NCBI GenBank assembly: GCA_017442765.1
Contig: JAFRZC010000025.1
Location: 1-11,200, forward strand
Direction of reading: 5' to 3'
Length of the DNA: 11,200 nt
Source: Prevotella sp.
GTDB lineage: Bacteria > Bacteroidota > Bacteroidia > Bacteroidales > Bacteroidaceae
Shown: one piece after another, positions 1 through 6,943 of the stretch
Numbering within the stretch: position 1 is the first letter of the stretch
Layout: each line of letters begins with the position of its first letter
Notes under the pieces: generated by a model
What the model saw: the letters and a program-made list of their open reading frames with translations, nothing else
Told to the model about the DNA's origin: nothing
Database searches by the model: none
Position numbers and translations under genes: made by a program

Positions 1-143
1 GGGCAACGCCCTGGGTGCTGGACGGGTATAAATTCGCCCTGAAAGGGCAAAAGCAGTATCCACCTGTGGGGAGAGGTCAGCGGGGGCTGCTTTTGCCCTT
101 TCAGGGCGTTGTCGTGGTGCCACATTCACTCAGGGTGTTGCCC
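1..143. repeat. Nested palindromic repeat, module A (left end cut by window)
   Basis: Non-coding nested inverted repeat. The inner arms are a perfect 22-bp inverted repeat, 35-56 against 87-108, around a 30-base loop. The core motif is GCCCTGAAAGGGC followed by an AAAAGCAG tract. The outer arms, 1-17 and 127-143, match at 15 of 17 positions and carry a GGGCAACGCCCTGGG-like motif, so the element probably extends past the left edge. A small hairpin (GGCCT-TAC-AGGCC, 160-172) follows. Module B at 258-455 shares the GCCCTGAA(A/G)GGGC core, so both belong to one family. I infer a REP-like intergenic element of Bacteroidota. As RNA it could fold into a long hairpin downstream of nuoN. Confidence 0.8.
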
Positions 144-172
144 TGGGCTAAGTGTGTCTGGCCTTACAGGCC

Positions 173-257
173 GTAATTTTAACGGACACCAATAAAAATA
201 TTCCACAAGTCGTGCAAAGACGGTCTGAAAGGTCAACAGGCCGGGGAAGAAACCCCA
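173..257. other. Spacer between palindromic modules A and B
   Basis: No gene is supported here. It contains an AT-rich piece (about 174-203) and a small hairpin, GGGG-AAGAAA-CCCC, at 243-256. A weak pairing (GTGTC 154-158 with GACAC 185-189) may bracket the 160-172 hairpin. I see no convincing promoter, tRNA or ribosome binding site. Confidence 0.5.
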
Positions 258-455
258 AAGGGGTGCCAGACCACAGGCAGGGGTGTAGCGACAGCGGAAC
301 CCCTGTGCTTGTAGTGGCGTATATCAAAGCCCGGAAGGGGCGACAGAAAACACAATATTCGTCTGCCGCCCCTTCAGGGCTTGGATGATTGACTTGTCGG
401 GTTACAGAGGTTCCGCTGTCGCTACACCCCTGCCTGTGGTCTGGCCACCCCCTTC
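258..455. repeat. Nested palindromic repeat, module B, just downstream of nuoN
   Basis: Large imperfect palindrome with a perfect 35-bp inverted repeat: 266-300 against 410-444. The stem continues outward (GGGGTG with CACCCC, one-base bulge). An inner inverted repeat, 327-347 against 362-382, matches at 19 of 21 positions around a 14-base loop and shares its core with module A. The nuoN stop codon lies about 40 bases upstream in the transcription direction, so the nuo transcript would enter this hairpin right after nuoN. A role in termination or 3'-end protection is an inference; there is no U-tract typical of an intrinsic terminator. The reading frames crossing it look like chance translations of palindromic DNA. 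Confidence 0.85.
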
Positions 456-485
456 GAGGGTATAATCCAGAACAGTATGGTCTTC

Positions 486-1979
486 CTATAGGGTGCTGTT
501 GGCCAACCACTGATAGACACACGAGCAGATGCCGAAAAGGGCGATGCCTGCGGTGCAGATGGCAAGCGACAGTTTTGTAGAGACATCGCTGCGGAAGGCG
601 GGAAGGGGCGACGTGGTCTTCTTGATGTACATCTCCTTGACGATGAGCAGGTAGTAGTAGAGCGACACGACGGTGTTGACCAACGCGACGAACACTACGG
701 CGTATGCCCACTTCGAGCCTTCTCCTGCGGCAGCCATGAAGACAAAGAACTTCGAGAACATGCCTGCGAAGGGCGGGATACCCGCAAGGGAGAAGAGGGC
801 GAGCGTCATGAGGAACGACAGACGGGGATTGGTCTGGTAGAAGCCGGCATAGCTGTCCATATCGGTCGTACCGCCGTTGCGGTGCTCCACGATGTTGATG
901 ACGGCAAACACGGCAAGGTTGGCCACGACATAGACGAGCGTGTAGTACATGAGCGAGGTGACACCTGCGGCGGAGTTGCCGACCACGGCGAGCATGATAT
1001 AGCCTGCCTGCGAGATGCTGGAGAACGCCATGAACCGCTTGAGCTCGCGCTGACGGATGGCGAAGAGGTTGGCCACGGTGATGCTGAGCACGATGACGAC
1101 ATAGAGCAACACTTCCCACTGCTGTACCATCGGCGCAAACACCTTCATGAGGATGGCGCAAAGCGCAAAGGCGGCCGCACCTTTCGACACGACGGAGAGA
1201 TAGCCAGTGACAGGGGTCGGTGCGCCCTGATAGGTGTCGGCGGTCCAGAAATGGAACGGCACGAGCGAGATCTTAAAGCCCAGTCCGCTGAAGAAGAACA
1301 CAAGTCCCGCAATGGTGAGGGGCTTCACGCTGAGCGAGGCAGCCACATCGTCGAAGTAGAGCGTGCCACACGCGGCATAGAGCATGGAGATGCCATAGAG
1401 CATGATGCCAGACGAGAAGGTGGCGATGAGGATGTACTTCGCGCCGGCCTCGGCCGAGGTCTTCTTCCACTTGTCCATCGCCACGAGGCATGCCATGGGC
1501 ACGCTGGCCATCTCGAGTCCGAGGAAGAACATGAGGAAGTGTCCGCTCGACATCATCATATACATACCCAGCAAGGTGGAGACAATGAGCATGTAGAACT
1601 CACCACAGTAAGTTGACAAGTTGACAAGTTGACGAGTTGACGAGTTGTTACCATCAACTTGTTTACTTGTCAACTTGTTCACTTGTCCACTATTGAGCCA
1701 CGGCTGCGCCATAATGCAGACGATGATCGCGCCAGCGGTGAGGATGGCTTTCATCACGTTGGCGGCTGGCGTGGAGACGTAGAGCCCGCCGAAAGCCTCG
1801 GCCGGTGATGCCAACACACAGGGCACGATCTGGAGCAAAAGCAACGTATGCGTCAAACAGCGCAATATCGGATGCTTGCGGTCGCTCTTACTGAAGGCGA
1901 AATCTGCAAGAAAAATGATAATCAGGATGGCAACGAGTGTTGCCTCGGGTATCATATTTAAGAACTGACTGTAATTCAT
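486..1979 (-). CDS. nuoN: NADH-quinone oxidoreductase subunit N (complex I antiporter-like subunit) with in-frame repeat insert
   Basis: Membrane-arm proton-pumping subunit, 497 aa (E. coli NuoN is about 485), with about 14 predicted membrane helices. Expected charged residues are present: Glu156 in [11 protein letters not shown], Lys181, Lys236 in [12 protein letters not shown], Lys266 and Lys410 in PPFAGMFSK. Residues about 97-123 are not family-like. They are a hydrophilic insert ([14 protein letters not shown], then [13 protein letters not shown]) encoded by the 8-bp-period repeat at 1611-1687. It lies between two N-terminal helices, just before the conserved [15 protein letters not shown] segment, so a loop has been lengthened without breaking the frame. 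Last gene of the operon, 71 bp after nuoM, ending in TAG beside a large palindrome. The start ATG at 1979 gives a normal N-terminus; no strong Shine-Dalgarno is visible. Confidence 0.97.
   Translation of the reverse strand: MNYSQFLNMIPEATLVAILIIIFLADFAFSKSDRKHPILRCLTHTLLLLQIVPCVLASPAEAFGGLYVSTPAANVMKAILTAGAIIVCIMAQPWLNSGQVNKLTSKQVDGNNSSTRQLVNLSTYCGEFYMLIVSTLLGMYMMMSSGHFLMFFLGLEMASVPMACLVAMDKWKKTSAEAGAKYILIATFSSGIMLYGISMLYAACGTLYFDDVAASLSVKPLTIAGLVFFFSGLGFKISLVPFHFWTADTYQGAPTPVTGYLSVVSKGAAAFALCAILMKVFAPMVQQWEVLLYVVIVLSITVANLFAIRQRELKRFMAFSSISQAGYIMLAVVGNSAAGVTSLMYYTLVYVVANLAVFAVINIVEHRNGGTTDMDSYAGFYQTNPRLSFLMTLALFSLAGIPPFAGMFSKFFVFMAAAGEGSKWAYAVVFVALVNTVVSLYYYLLIVKEMYIKKTTSPLPAFRSDVSTKLSLAICTAGIALFGICSCVYQWLANSTL
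1611..1687. repeat. 8-bp-period inverted repeat embedded in nuoN
   Basis: On the plus strand, AGTTGACA/AGTTGACG units repeat with an exact 8-bp period from 1611 to 1647 (4.6 units). After a 7-base spacer come inverse-type units CAACTTGT, TTACTTGT, CAACTTGT and TCACTTGT (1655-1686). The two arms form a hairpin-capable inverted array. It shares a 22-bp identical stretch (1654-1675) with the array in nuoB (9684-9705), plus the 12-mer GTTGACGAGTTG. It is read as NuoN residues about 98-123. Confidence 0.9.
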
Positions 1980-2050
1980 CTTTTTTATTTACAATTTAAC
2001 TATTGACGATTTACAATTTATTTACAATTTTAACTTCTTAACTCCCCAAA
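1980..2050. other. nuoM-nuoN spacer with low-complexity repeats
   Basis: A 71-bp AT-rich spacer between the nuoM stop and nuoN start. ATTTACAATTTA occurs at 1988-1999 and 2009-2020, with a near copy at 2020-2031. Read on the minus strand, three consecutive heptads fit TNGTNAA. It resembles the degenerate short-repeat fillers elsewhere in this operon. I see no clear promoter of the TTTG/TAnnTTTG type here, so nuoN is probably served by read-through from upstream. Confidence 0.55.
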
Positions 2051-3532
2051 CTACATAATATTTCCAAGTATGGGCAGTACGCCGCTATCAACAATGGGCT
2101 TGAAGAAGAACGGGGTGAGTCCTAAGCCTGCCACACAGAAGATGAGGCAGGCCACGGCGATGCGCTCGTCCCACGTGGCATCGGTCAGCGTCTCGTAGTG
2201 CGGGTCGGCCACCTTGCCCATGAGAATCTTACCGGCTACACGAAGAATATAGACTGCCGTGACGACAATCGACGTGCAGGCGATGATGGTGCAGACGCGG
2301 CGGAACGTGTCGGCATTCTCGAACGAGCCCACGAAGATGGTCATCTCTGCCGTGAAGCCCGAGAAACCCGGAAGACCTAAGTTGGCCAGACCGGCTACGA
2401 GATAGCCGACAGCCAGGAACGGCATGATCTTCATCAATCCGCCAAGCCGGCGCACGTCGCGCGTATGGGTACGCCCGTAAATCATACCGATGAGCGCAAA
2501 GAAGAGTGCCGTCATGAGACCATGGGAGAGCATCTGAAGGATAGCTCCCGAAGCGGCGTTCTGCGTCATCATGAGCAGGGCAAAGAGCACCAGGCCGCAG
2601 TGGCTCACCGACGAATAGGCGTTGATATACTTCATGTCGGTCTGTACACAGGCGGAAAGGGCACCATAGACAACCGAGATGGTGGTCAGGATGAGGAATA
2701 TCCAAGCCAGCTCACGGGCAGCATCGGGCAACAAGTACATCGCCACACGGAAGCAGCCATAGCCTCCCAGCTTCATCAGCACACCGGCATGGAGCATCGA
2801 CACGGCGGTAGGCGCACTGGCATGACCGTCGGGGCTCCATGTGTGGAACGGGAACATGGCTCCAAGCACACCGAATCCGATGAAGATGAACGGGAAGAAT
2901 ATCTTTTGGATATGTACGGGAATATTGTGCAGGGCAGCAATCTCGTTGACGTTCATCGTCTGGGCTCCACTGAAATAATAGATGCCGAGAATGCCGAGAA
3001 TGAGCAGTGCCGAGCCTCCCATAAGCATCAGCGTGAGCTTCATGGCCGAATACTCCTTGGCTCCACTACCCCACACGCCAATGAGCAGATACATGGGGAT
3101 GAGTGCCACCTCGTAGAACATGAACATGGTGAACAGGTCAACGGAGATAAAGAAACCGAACACACCGGTTGAGAGCAGCGTGAACCAAAGGAAATATTCC
3201 TTCGTGAGCGGCTTCAGTTGCCATGAGGCAAATGTTCCCGTGAAGACGATAATGCTCGACAGCAACAACATCACGACGGAGATACCATCGACTCCAATCG
3301 CATAGGCAATATTCAACGGACGGAACCAAGGAATACTGTAAGTGAGCAGCATCTCGCTGGTGTTGCCAGCCGAACGTTGCTGTACGAAATAAACCGTCAG
3401 CCAGATGGACAACGCCAGCAAACACGACGAGCCGGCCACCATCACACCACGTACCTGACTCAGGTTGCGCGACAACCAAAGGCCGAGCAACATCAGTACG
3501 GGAATTACTACGAATAAACTAAGTATATTCAT
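2051..3532 (-). CDS. nuoM: NADH-quinone oxidoreductase subunit M (antiporter-like subunit, TM7 lysine absent)
   Basis: Middle proton-pumping antiporter-like subunit of complex I, 493 aa (family about 490-510), about 14 helices. Recognisable segments are Glu141 in FMFYEVALIPMYLLIG, PFHTWSPDGH and APTAVSMLHAGVLMKLGGYG with Lys254, and Glu396 in LPGFSGFTAEM, corresponding to the terminal charged residue of NuoM. One key position is odd. In the segment before PFHTW the usual FAxKxPxxPxH lysine (E. coli Lys234) aligns here with Leu223 in GFGVLGAMFPFHTW. I recall Bacteroidota relatives with a similar sequence, so it may be lineage-wide and not a defect. Separated from nuoL by 40 bp of tandem repeats; no Shine-Dalgarno is evident at the ATG. 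Confidence 0.97.
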   Translation of the reverse strand: MNILSLFVVIPVLMLLGLWLSRNLSQVRGVMVAGSSCLLALSIWLTVYFVQQRSAGNTSEMLLTYSIPWFRPLNIAYAIGVDGISVVMLLLSSIIVFTGTFASWQLKPLTKEYFLWFTLLSTGVFGFFISVDLFTMFMFYEVALIPMYLLIGVWGSGAKEYSAMKLTLMLMGGSALLILGILGIYYFSGAQTMNVNEIAALHNIPVHIQKIFFPFIFIGFGVLGAMFPFHTWSPDGHASAPTAVSMLHAGVLMKLGGYGCFRVAMYLLPDAARELAWIFLILTTISVVYGALSACVQTDMKYINAYSSVSHCGLVLFALLMMTQNAASGAILQMLSHGLMTALFFALIGMIYGRTHTRDVRRLGGLMKIMPFLAVGYLVAGLANLGLPGFSGFTAEMTIFVGSFENADTFRRVCTIIACTSIVVTAVYILRVAGKILMGKVADPHYETLTDATWDERIAVACLIFCVAGLGLTPFFFKPIVDSGVLPILGNIM

Positions 3533-3535
3533 TGT

Positions 3536-3575
3536 CGTTATATCATTATATCGTTATTACGTGATTACGTGATTA
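3536..3575. repeat. Five-unit 8-bp tandem array in the nuoL-nuoM junction
   Basis: Five consecutive octamers with exact 8-bp period on the plus strand: CGTTATAT, CATTATAT, CGTTATTA, CGTGATTA and CGTGATTA. They fill almost the whole 40-bp spacer. The last unit contains TTA (3573-3575), which is the complement of the nuoL TAA stop, so the array reaches exactly to the end of that gene. Its sequence differs from the nuoN/nuoB octamers but has the same period. Confidence 0.85.
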
Positions 3576-5549
3576 AAGGGCAAGCAGAATTAATGTTAAT
3601 GCAACTGAACCCGTGAGGAACCATACGGCATACTGGCGCACGTCGCCACTCTGCCAGGGACGGATGGACTCGCCGGCCTCGTTGGTGCCCCAAGCCATGA
3701 AGTTGAAGGTGCCGTCGATGATGCGACGGTCGAACCAAGCTATGGGACGCGAGACACATCGGAAGATGATCTTGTGAGTGACAAACTGCCATATCTCGTC
3801 CTGATAGAACCGCTTGTAAGCCGCACGATGAAGACGGGGGAAGGTCTTATAGAGCTTGTCGGCAATGGGCTGGTGCTCTCCCTTATAGATATAGGTGGCG
3901 AGACATATACTCAGTATGGCAATGACAGTAGAAGTAGCTGCCACCTGCATATCGAAATGGATGGTATAGTCGCGGCCGTCGGCAGAGACGAACGAACCGA
4001 ACGAGCCTCCCCAATCCAGGAAGCCTGCCAAGGTGGTATAGACACCTACCCCGACGGTAATAACCGACAAAATGACCAATGGCAGCCACATGACCACAGG
4101 CTCGTGCATCTCGTGGTGCTCGTTCTCCTTACACGGTGTTCCCCAGAAGATTCCATAATAAAGACGGAACATATAGAAAGCGGTCATGGCCGCAATGCCT
4201 GTCATGATATAGCCCACCACAGGACTGTACGCCATACAGGCCGTGATAATCTCGTCCTTGGAACTGAAGCCCGAGAAGAAGGGGATTCCTGCGATAGCCA
4301 GACAAGAAATGAGGAATGTCAGATGAGTGATGGGCAGGCGTTTACGCAACTGTCCCATCTTTGTCATCTCGTTAGAGTGAACAGCGTGGATGATACAACC
4401 GGCTCCAAGGAACAAACATGCCTTGAACATGGCATGGGTGAACAGATGGAACATACCGGCCATATAACCGATACTGCCGTGATGCTCGTGGCCAGTAGTC
4501 ATTTCCGTGCATACGCCAAGTGCAACCATCATGAAGGCTATCTGCGAGATAGTGGAGAAGGCCAGCACTCGCTTGATGTCGCTCTGCGCACACGCAACGG
4601 CTGCCGCATAGAAGGCTGTGAACACACCTACCCAGACGATAATCGACATGGCCTGCGGTGCATACTCAATCCACAAGGGGAACATGCGGGCGACCTGGAA
4701 TACACCGGCTACCACCATCGTAGCGGCATGAATGAGAGCTGAGACTGGCGTAGGACCCTCCATGGCATCGGGCAGCCAGATATGCAATGGGAACATCGCG
4801 CTCTTGCCTGCGCCGCCGATGAACATCAGCGTGAGGGCTGTGGGCAGAATGAATCCCGCAACGGTCATGGCCTTTACAGCATCAACAGGGATGAACGGGG
4901 TCGTTCCCTGCCCCATCACCACGTCGCCGGCAAAAGAGAAGCTGAACGACTGGGTGTAATAGCCGAAGATGAGAATACCGATAAGGAAAAACATGTCGGC
5001 AAAGCGCGTCACGATAAACGCCTTCTTCGATGCGGCCACGGCGGCGTGAAGCGGATAGTAGAAACCTATGAGCAGATAAGAGCTCACGCCAACCAGCTCC
5101 CAGAAAAGATACATCTGGAAGATGTTGGTGGCTACCACCAACCCAAGCATCGACATGGTGAACAGGGAAAGGAACGCATAGTAACGCTGGAATCCCTTTT
5201 CGCCGTGCATGTAGCCAAACGAATAGATGTGTACCATGAACGACACCGTAGAAATGACAATGAGCATCACCACCGAGATGGGGTCTAAAAGAATACCCAT
5301 GTCGAAGTGAAGTTTGCCAAGGGGCAGCCACGTGAAGTTATAGGGAACAAAAGTCTGGTAAATACCATTCACGCGCTCAGCACTAAAGTACTGAAACGCT
5401 GTGAAATATGACAAAACCGTCACCAGTCCCAAAGAGCACGTACCGATGAGACCGGCTGACTTATGCGACATTTTCATGCCGAGAAGCCCGAGCACAAGGA
5501 ACGACAACATCGGCAGAAGGAGAATAAAAATAGTATATCCGTAATCCAT
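3573..5549 (-). CDS. nuoL: NADH-quinone oxidoreductase subunit L (distal antiporter-like subunit)
   Basis: Distal proton-pumping subunit with the long lateral helix, 658 aa (E. coli 613; 620-660 is common elsewhere). Family landmarks in order: Glu151 in YLFWELVGVSSYLLIGFYY, SKKAFIVTRFAD (about 174-185), Lys249 in GGAGKSAMFPLHIWLPDAMEGPTPVSALIHAATMV, and Lys431 in IPFFSGFSSKDE. The C-terminal part (about 490-658) is more hydrophilic and ends in a hydrophobic helix, fitting the lateral-helix extension and final anchor. It starts 14 bp after nuoK with only a weak ribosome binding site. Its TAA stop lies inside the last unit of the 8-bp tandem array that forms the spacer to nuoM. Confidence 0.98.
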   Translation of the reverse strand: MDYGYTIFILLLPMLSFLVLGLLGMKMSHKSAGLIGTCSLGLVTVLSYFTAFQYFSAERVNGIYQTFVPYNFTWLPLGKLHFDMGILLDPISVVMLIVISTVSFMVHIYSFGYMHGEKGFQRYYAFLSLFTMSMLGLVVATNIFQMYLFWELVGVSSYLLIGFYYPLHAAVAASKKAFIVTRFADMFFLIGILIFGYYTQSFSFSFAGDVVMGQGTTPFIPVDAVKAMTVAGFILPTALTLMFIGGAGKSAMFPLHIWLPDAMEGPTPVSALIHAATMVVAGVFQVARMFPLWIEYAPQAMSIIVWVGVFTAFYAAAVACAQSDIKRVLAFSTISQIAFMMVALGVCTEMTTGHEHHGSIGYMAGMFHLFTHAMFKACLFLGAGCIIHAVHSNEMTKMGQLRKRLPITHLTFLISCLAIAGIPFFSGFSSKDEIITACMAYSPVVGYIMTGIAAMTAFYMFRLYYGIFWGTPCKENEHHEMHEPVVMWLPLVILSVITVGVGVYTTLAGFLDWGGSFGSFVSADGRDYTIHFDMQVAATSTVIAILSICLATYIYKGEHQPIADKLYKTFPRLHRAAYKRFYQDEIWQFVTHKIIFRCVSRPIAWFDRRIIDGTFNFMAWGTNEAGESIRPWQSGDVRQYAVWFLTGSVALTLILLAL

Positions 5550-5563
5550 AGTCTTATCAGCTT

Positions 5564-5875
5564 TTAATTCTTCATTTCCGTTATACTATCTACATTATCG
5601 CTCTTGAAGTTGCGATAGACGTTGATAATAATTGCAATCGCAACGGCACTTTCCGCAGCTGCCACGCCGATGACAAAAAGTGTCATGAACATACCTTCCA
5701 TGCCATTGGGATAGAGCAAGCGGTTGATGGCGGCGAAATTGATGTCAACGGCATTGAGCACCAGCTCAACGGAGATGAGCATCGCAATCAGATTGCGACG
5801 TGTCACAAACCCATAAACGCCGATAAAGAACAACAGCGCACTGAGCGCGAAGTAACATTCAACAGGAATCATCAT
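5564..5875 (-). CDS. nuoK: NADH-quinone oxidoreductase subunit K
   Basis: Small membrane subunit, 103 aa (family about 100), with three predicted helices. The two buried glutamates of the central hydrophilic axis are visible: Glu37 in LISVELVLNA and Glu75 in AAAESAVAIAI, equivalent to E. coli Glu36 and Glu72. The start overlaps the nuoJ stop by 4 bp (ATGA). A strong GGAGGAGG lies four bases upstream (complement of 5880-5887), inside the end of nuoJ, which supports this start and suggests translational coupling. A second ATG immediately follows, so initiation could be at residue 1 or 2. Confidence 0.97.
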   Translation of the reverse strand: MMIPVECYFALSALLFFIGVYGFVTRRNLIAMLISVELVLNAVDINFAAINRLLYPNGMEGMFMTLFVIGVAAAESAVAIAIIINVYRNFKSDNVDSITEMKN

Positions 5876-6393
5876 TTATCCTCCTCCTTTTTTGCAATTA
5901 CTAATCCGCCTATGATACACGCCAACAAGAATAGTGAGATGAACTCGAAAGGCAAGACATACTGATACTTATCAGAACCGACAAGCGCGTTGCCAATCGC
6001 CTCCATCGACACCTCTGTGTCGGGAACAGTGTCGAAACTGCTGTAAAAGCCTGTCTTGAGGAAGATTAGGCTCACAACCACAAGGCTGGCTAAAACCACA
6101 AGGCCATAGCCTATCATGCGGTTGGTCTTGATTTTCTCAACCATTCCCTGCAGGGTGCGCTTGCTCACAAGCTGAATGGCGAAGACATAGATCATCGTCA
6201 CACCACCGGCATAGACGCTAATCTGCGCTGCCCCGAGAAAAGTATAATCGAGCAGGAAATAAATGCCTGCCACGCCAAAGAGCACAAACAACATGAACGT
6301 TGCGGCTCGCATAATCCTCGTTGTTGTCACACACAGCAAGGCTGAACCAAGAATGACAACCGCGAGAATGCAAAACATAATCATATTTGCCAT
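5872..6393 (-). CDS. nuoJ: NADH-quinone oxidoreductase subunit J
   Basis: Membrane subunit, 173 aa (E. coli 184), about five helices. The most recognisable part is the conserved third-helix region GAAQISVYAGGVTMIYVFAI (54-73), matching the AxQxxVYxGAxxVLFxF pattern where complex I structures place a pi-bulge. A short charged tail ends KKEEDK. It starts 8 bp after nuoI with an AGGAAG-type ribosome binding site and overlaps nuoK by 4 bp. The end of the gene doubles as the nuoK Shine-Dalgarno. Sequence conservation in NuoJ is low, so position in the operon contributes to this call. Confidence 0.95.
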   Translation of the reverse strand: MANMIMFCILAVVILGSALLCVTTTRIMRAATFMLFVLFGVAGIYFLLDYTFLGAAQISVYAGGVTMIYVFAIQLVSKRTLQGMVEKIKTNRMIGYGLVVLASLVVVSLIFLKTGFYSSFDTVPDTEVSMEAIGNALVGSDKYQYVLPFEFISLFLLACIIGGLVIAKKEEDK

Positions 6394-6401
6394 AATACTT
6401 C

Positions 6402-6941
6402 CTACTTCGTTTTAGTGTTAAACTTGCCTATGGTCAGTTCTGCGCCGCCATCAATAAGATTGGGCAGCGAACCGCCTTCATAGACTTCTTTGTCAAGATG
6501 CAGCACCAGCGACTCACGGTCGAACACGGCATTCTCGAAATCATTGGTAAACTCAATGGCATCGAAATTGCAGGCATTCGTACACAACTGGCAGAACATG
6601 CAGTCGCCAAGGTCGTACTGATAGTCGAGGAGTACACGCTTCTTCTTTCCCGTCTCCGGGTCCTCGCGCATCTCCGACACAATCTTGATGGTGCCGTTCG
6701 GGCACGATTTCTCGCACAACGTACAGGCCGTACATTTGTAAGACCCATCCTCATTGCGCTTGAACACCAGACGGCCACGATGGCGCTGAGCCACATGCAA
6801 CGTTGTCTTCCGGTTCTCTGGATATTGTTCCGTCGATTTCTTGATGAAGTATTCCTTCAGCGTAGTCTTCAGACCAATGGCCAAGGTCTTCACTCCCGAC
6901 GCGAGCTCACTAAAATATGACTTATTATCTTCCATGCCCAT
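6402..6941 (-). CDS. nuoI: NADH-quinone oxidoreductase subunit I (2x[4Fe-4S] ferredoxin-like)
   Basis: Peripheral-arm electron-transfer subunit, 179 aa (E. coli 180), carrying clusters N6a and N6b that pass electrons to N2 in NuoB. Two ferredoxin motifs are complete in cysteines: C70-x2-C73-x2-C76-x3-C80-P and C114-x2-C117-x2-C120-x3-C124. The second is followed by Asn (CNFDAIEF) where most family members have Pro, so the ligands are intact but the flanking residue is unusual. The N-terminal helix region (about 14-36) fits the membrane-surface contact. It starts 2 bp after nuoH. ATGs at codons 1 and 3 are both possible; neither has a strong Shine-Dalgarno. Confidence 0.97.
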   Translation of the reverse strand: MGMEDNKSYFSELASGVKTLAIGLKTTLKEYFIKKSTEQYPENRKTTLHVAQRHRGRLVFKRNEDGSYKCTACTLCEKSCPNGTIKIVSEMREDPETGKKKRVLLDYQYDLGDCMFCQLCTNACNFDAIEFTNDFENAVFDRESLVLHLDKEVYEGGSLPNLIDGGAELTIGKFNTKTK

Positions 6942-6943
6942 AC

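Noticed and set aside
216..226. AAAGACGGTCT shared between the downstream palindrome region and the upstream element (11043 and 11065)
   Set aside because: An 11-base match between two repeat-rich regions is too short to claim common origin; flanks diverge at once.
1..455. CRISPR array or tRNA suggested by the dense repeats
   Set aside because: Repeats are inverted and nested, not regularly spaced direct repeats with unique spacers, and no cloverleaf with a T-loop consensus could be found.
447..461. Small hairpin CCCT-TCG-AGGG just after nuoN as an intrinsic terminator
   Set aside because: Only four pairs and no following U-run; if termination occurs here, the large palindrome is the better candidate.
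152..580. Two small plus-strand open frames across the palindromes
   Set aside because: They merely read through the inverted repeats, with no family similarity and no convincing start signal.
148..1161. 337-codon minus-strand frame running from nuoN into the downstream palindromes
   Set aside because: It overlaps nuoN in another frame over most of its length, and the rest is translated palindrome; the real nuoN frame ends at 486.
882..1616. 244-codon open frame on the plus strand, opposite nuoN
   Set aside because: Antisense shadow of nuoN with a His/Glu/Arg/Gly-rich composition and no recognisable domain.
2465..3172. 235-codon open frame on the plus strand, opposite nuoM
   Set aside because: Antisense shadow of nuoM; no ribosome binding site or protein family signature.
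3774..4742. 322-codon open frame on the plus strand, opposite nuoL
   Set aside because: It is fully antisense to a strongly conserved gene, its composition is rich in His, Arg, Glu and Gly as expected from the complement of a membrane-protein gene, and it resembles no family I know.
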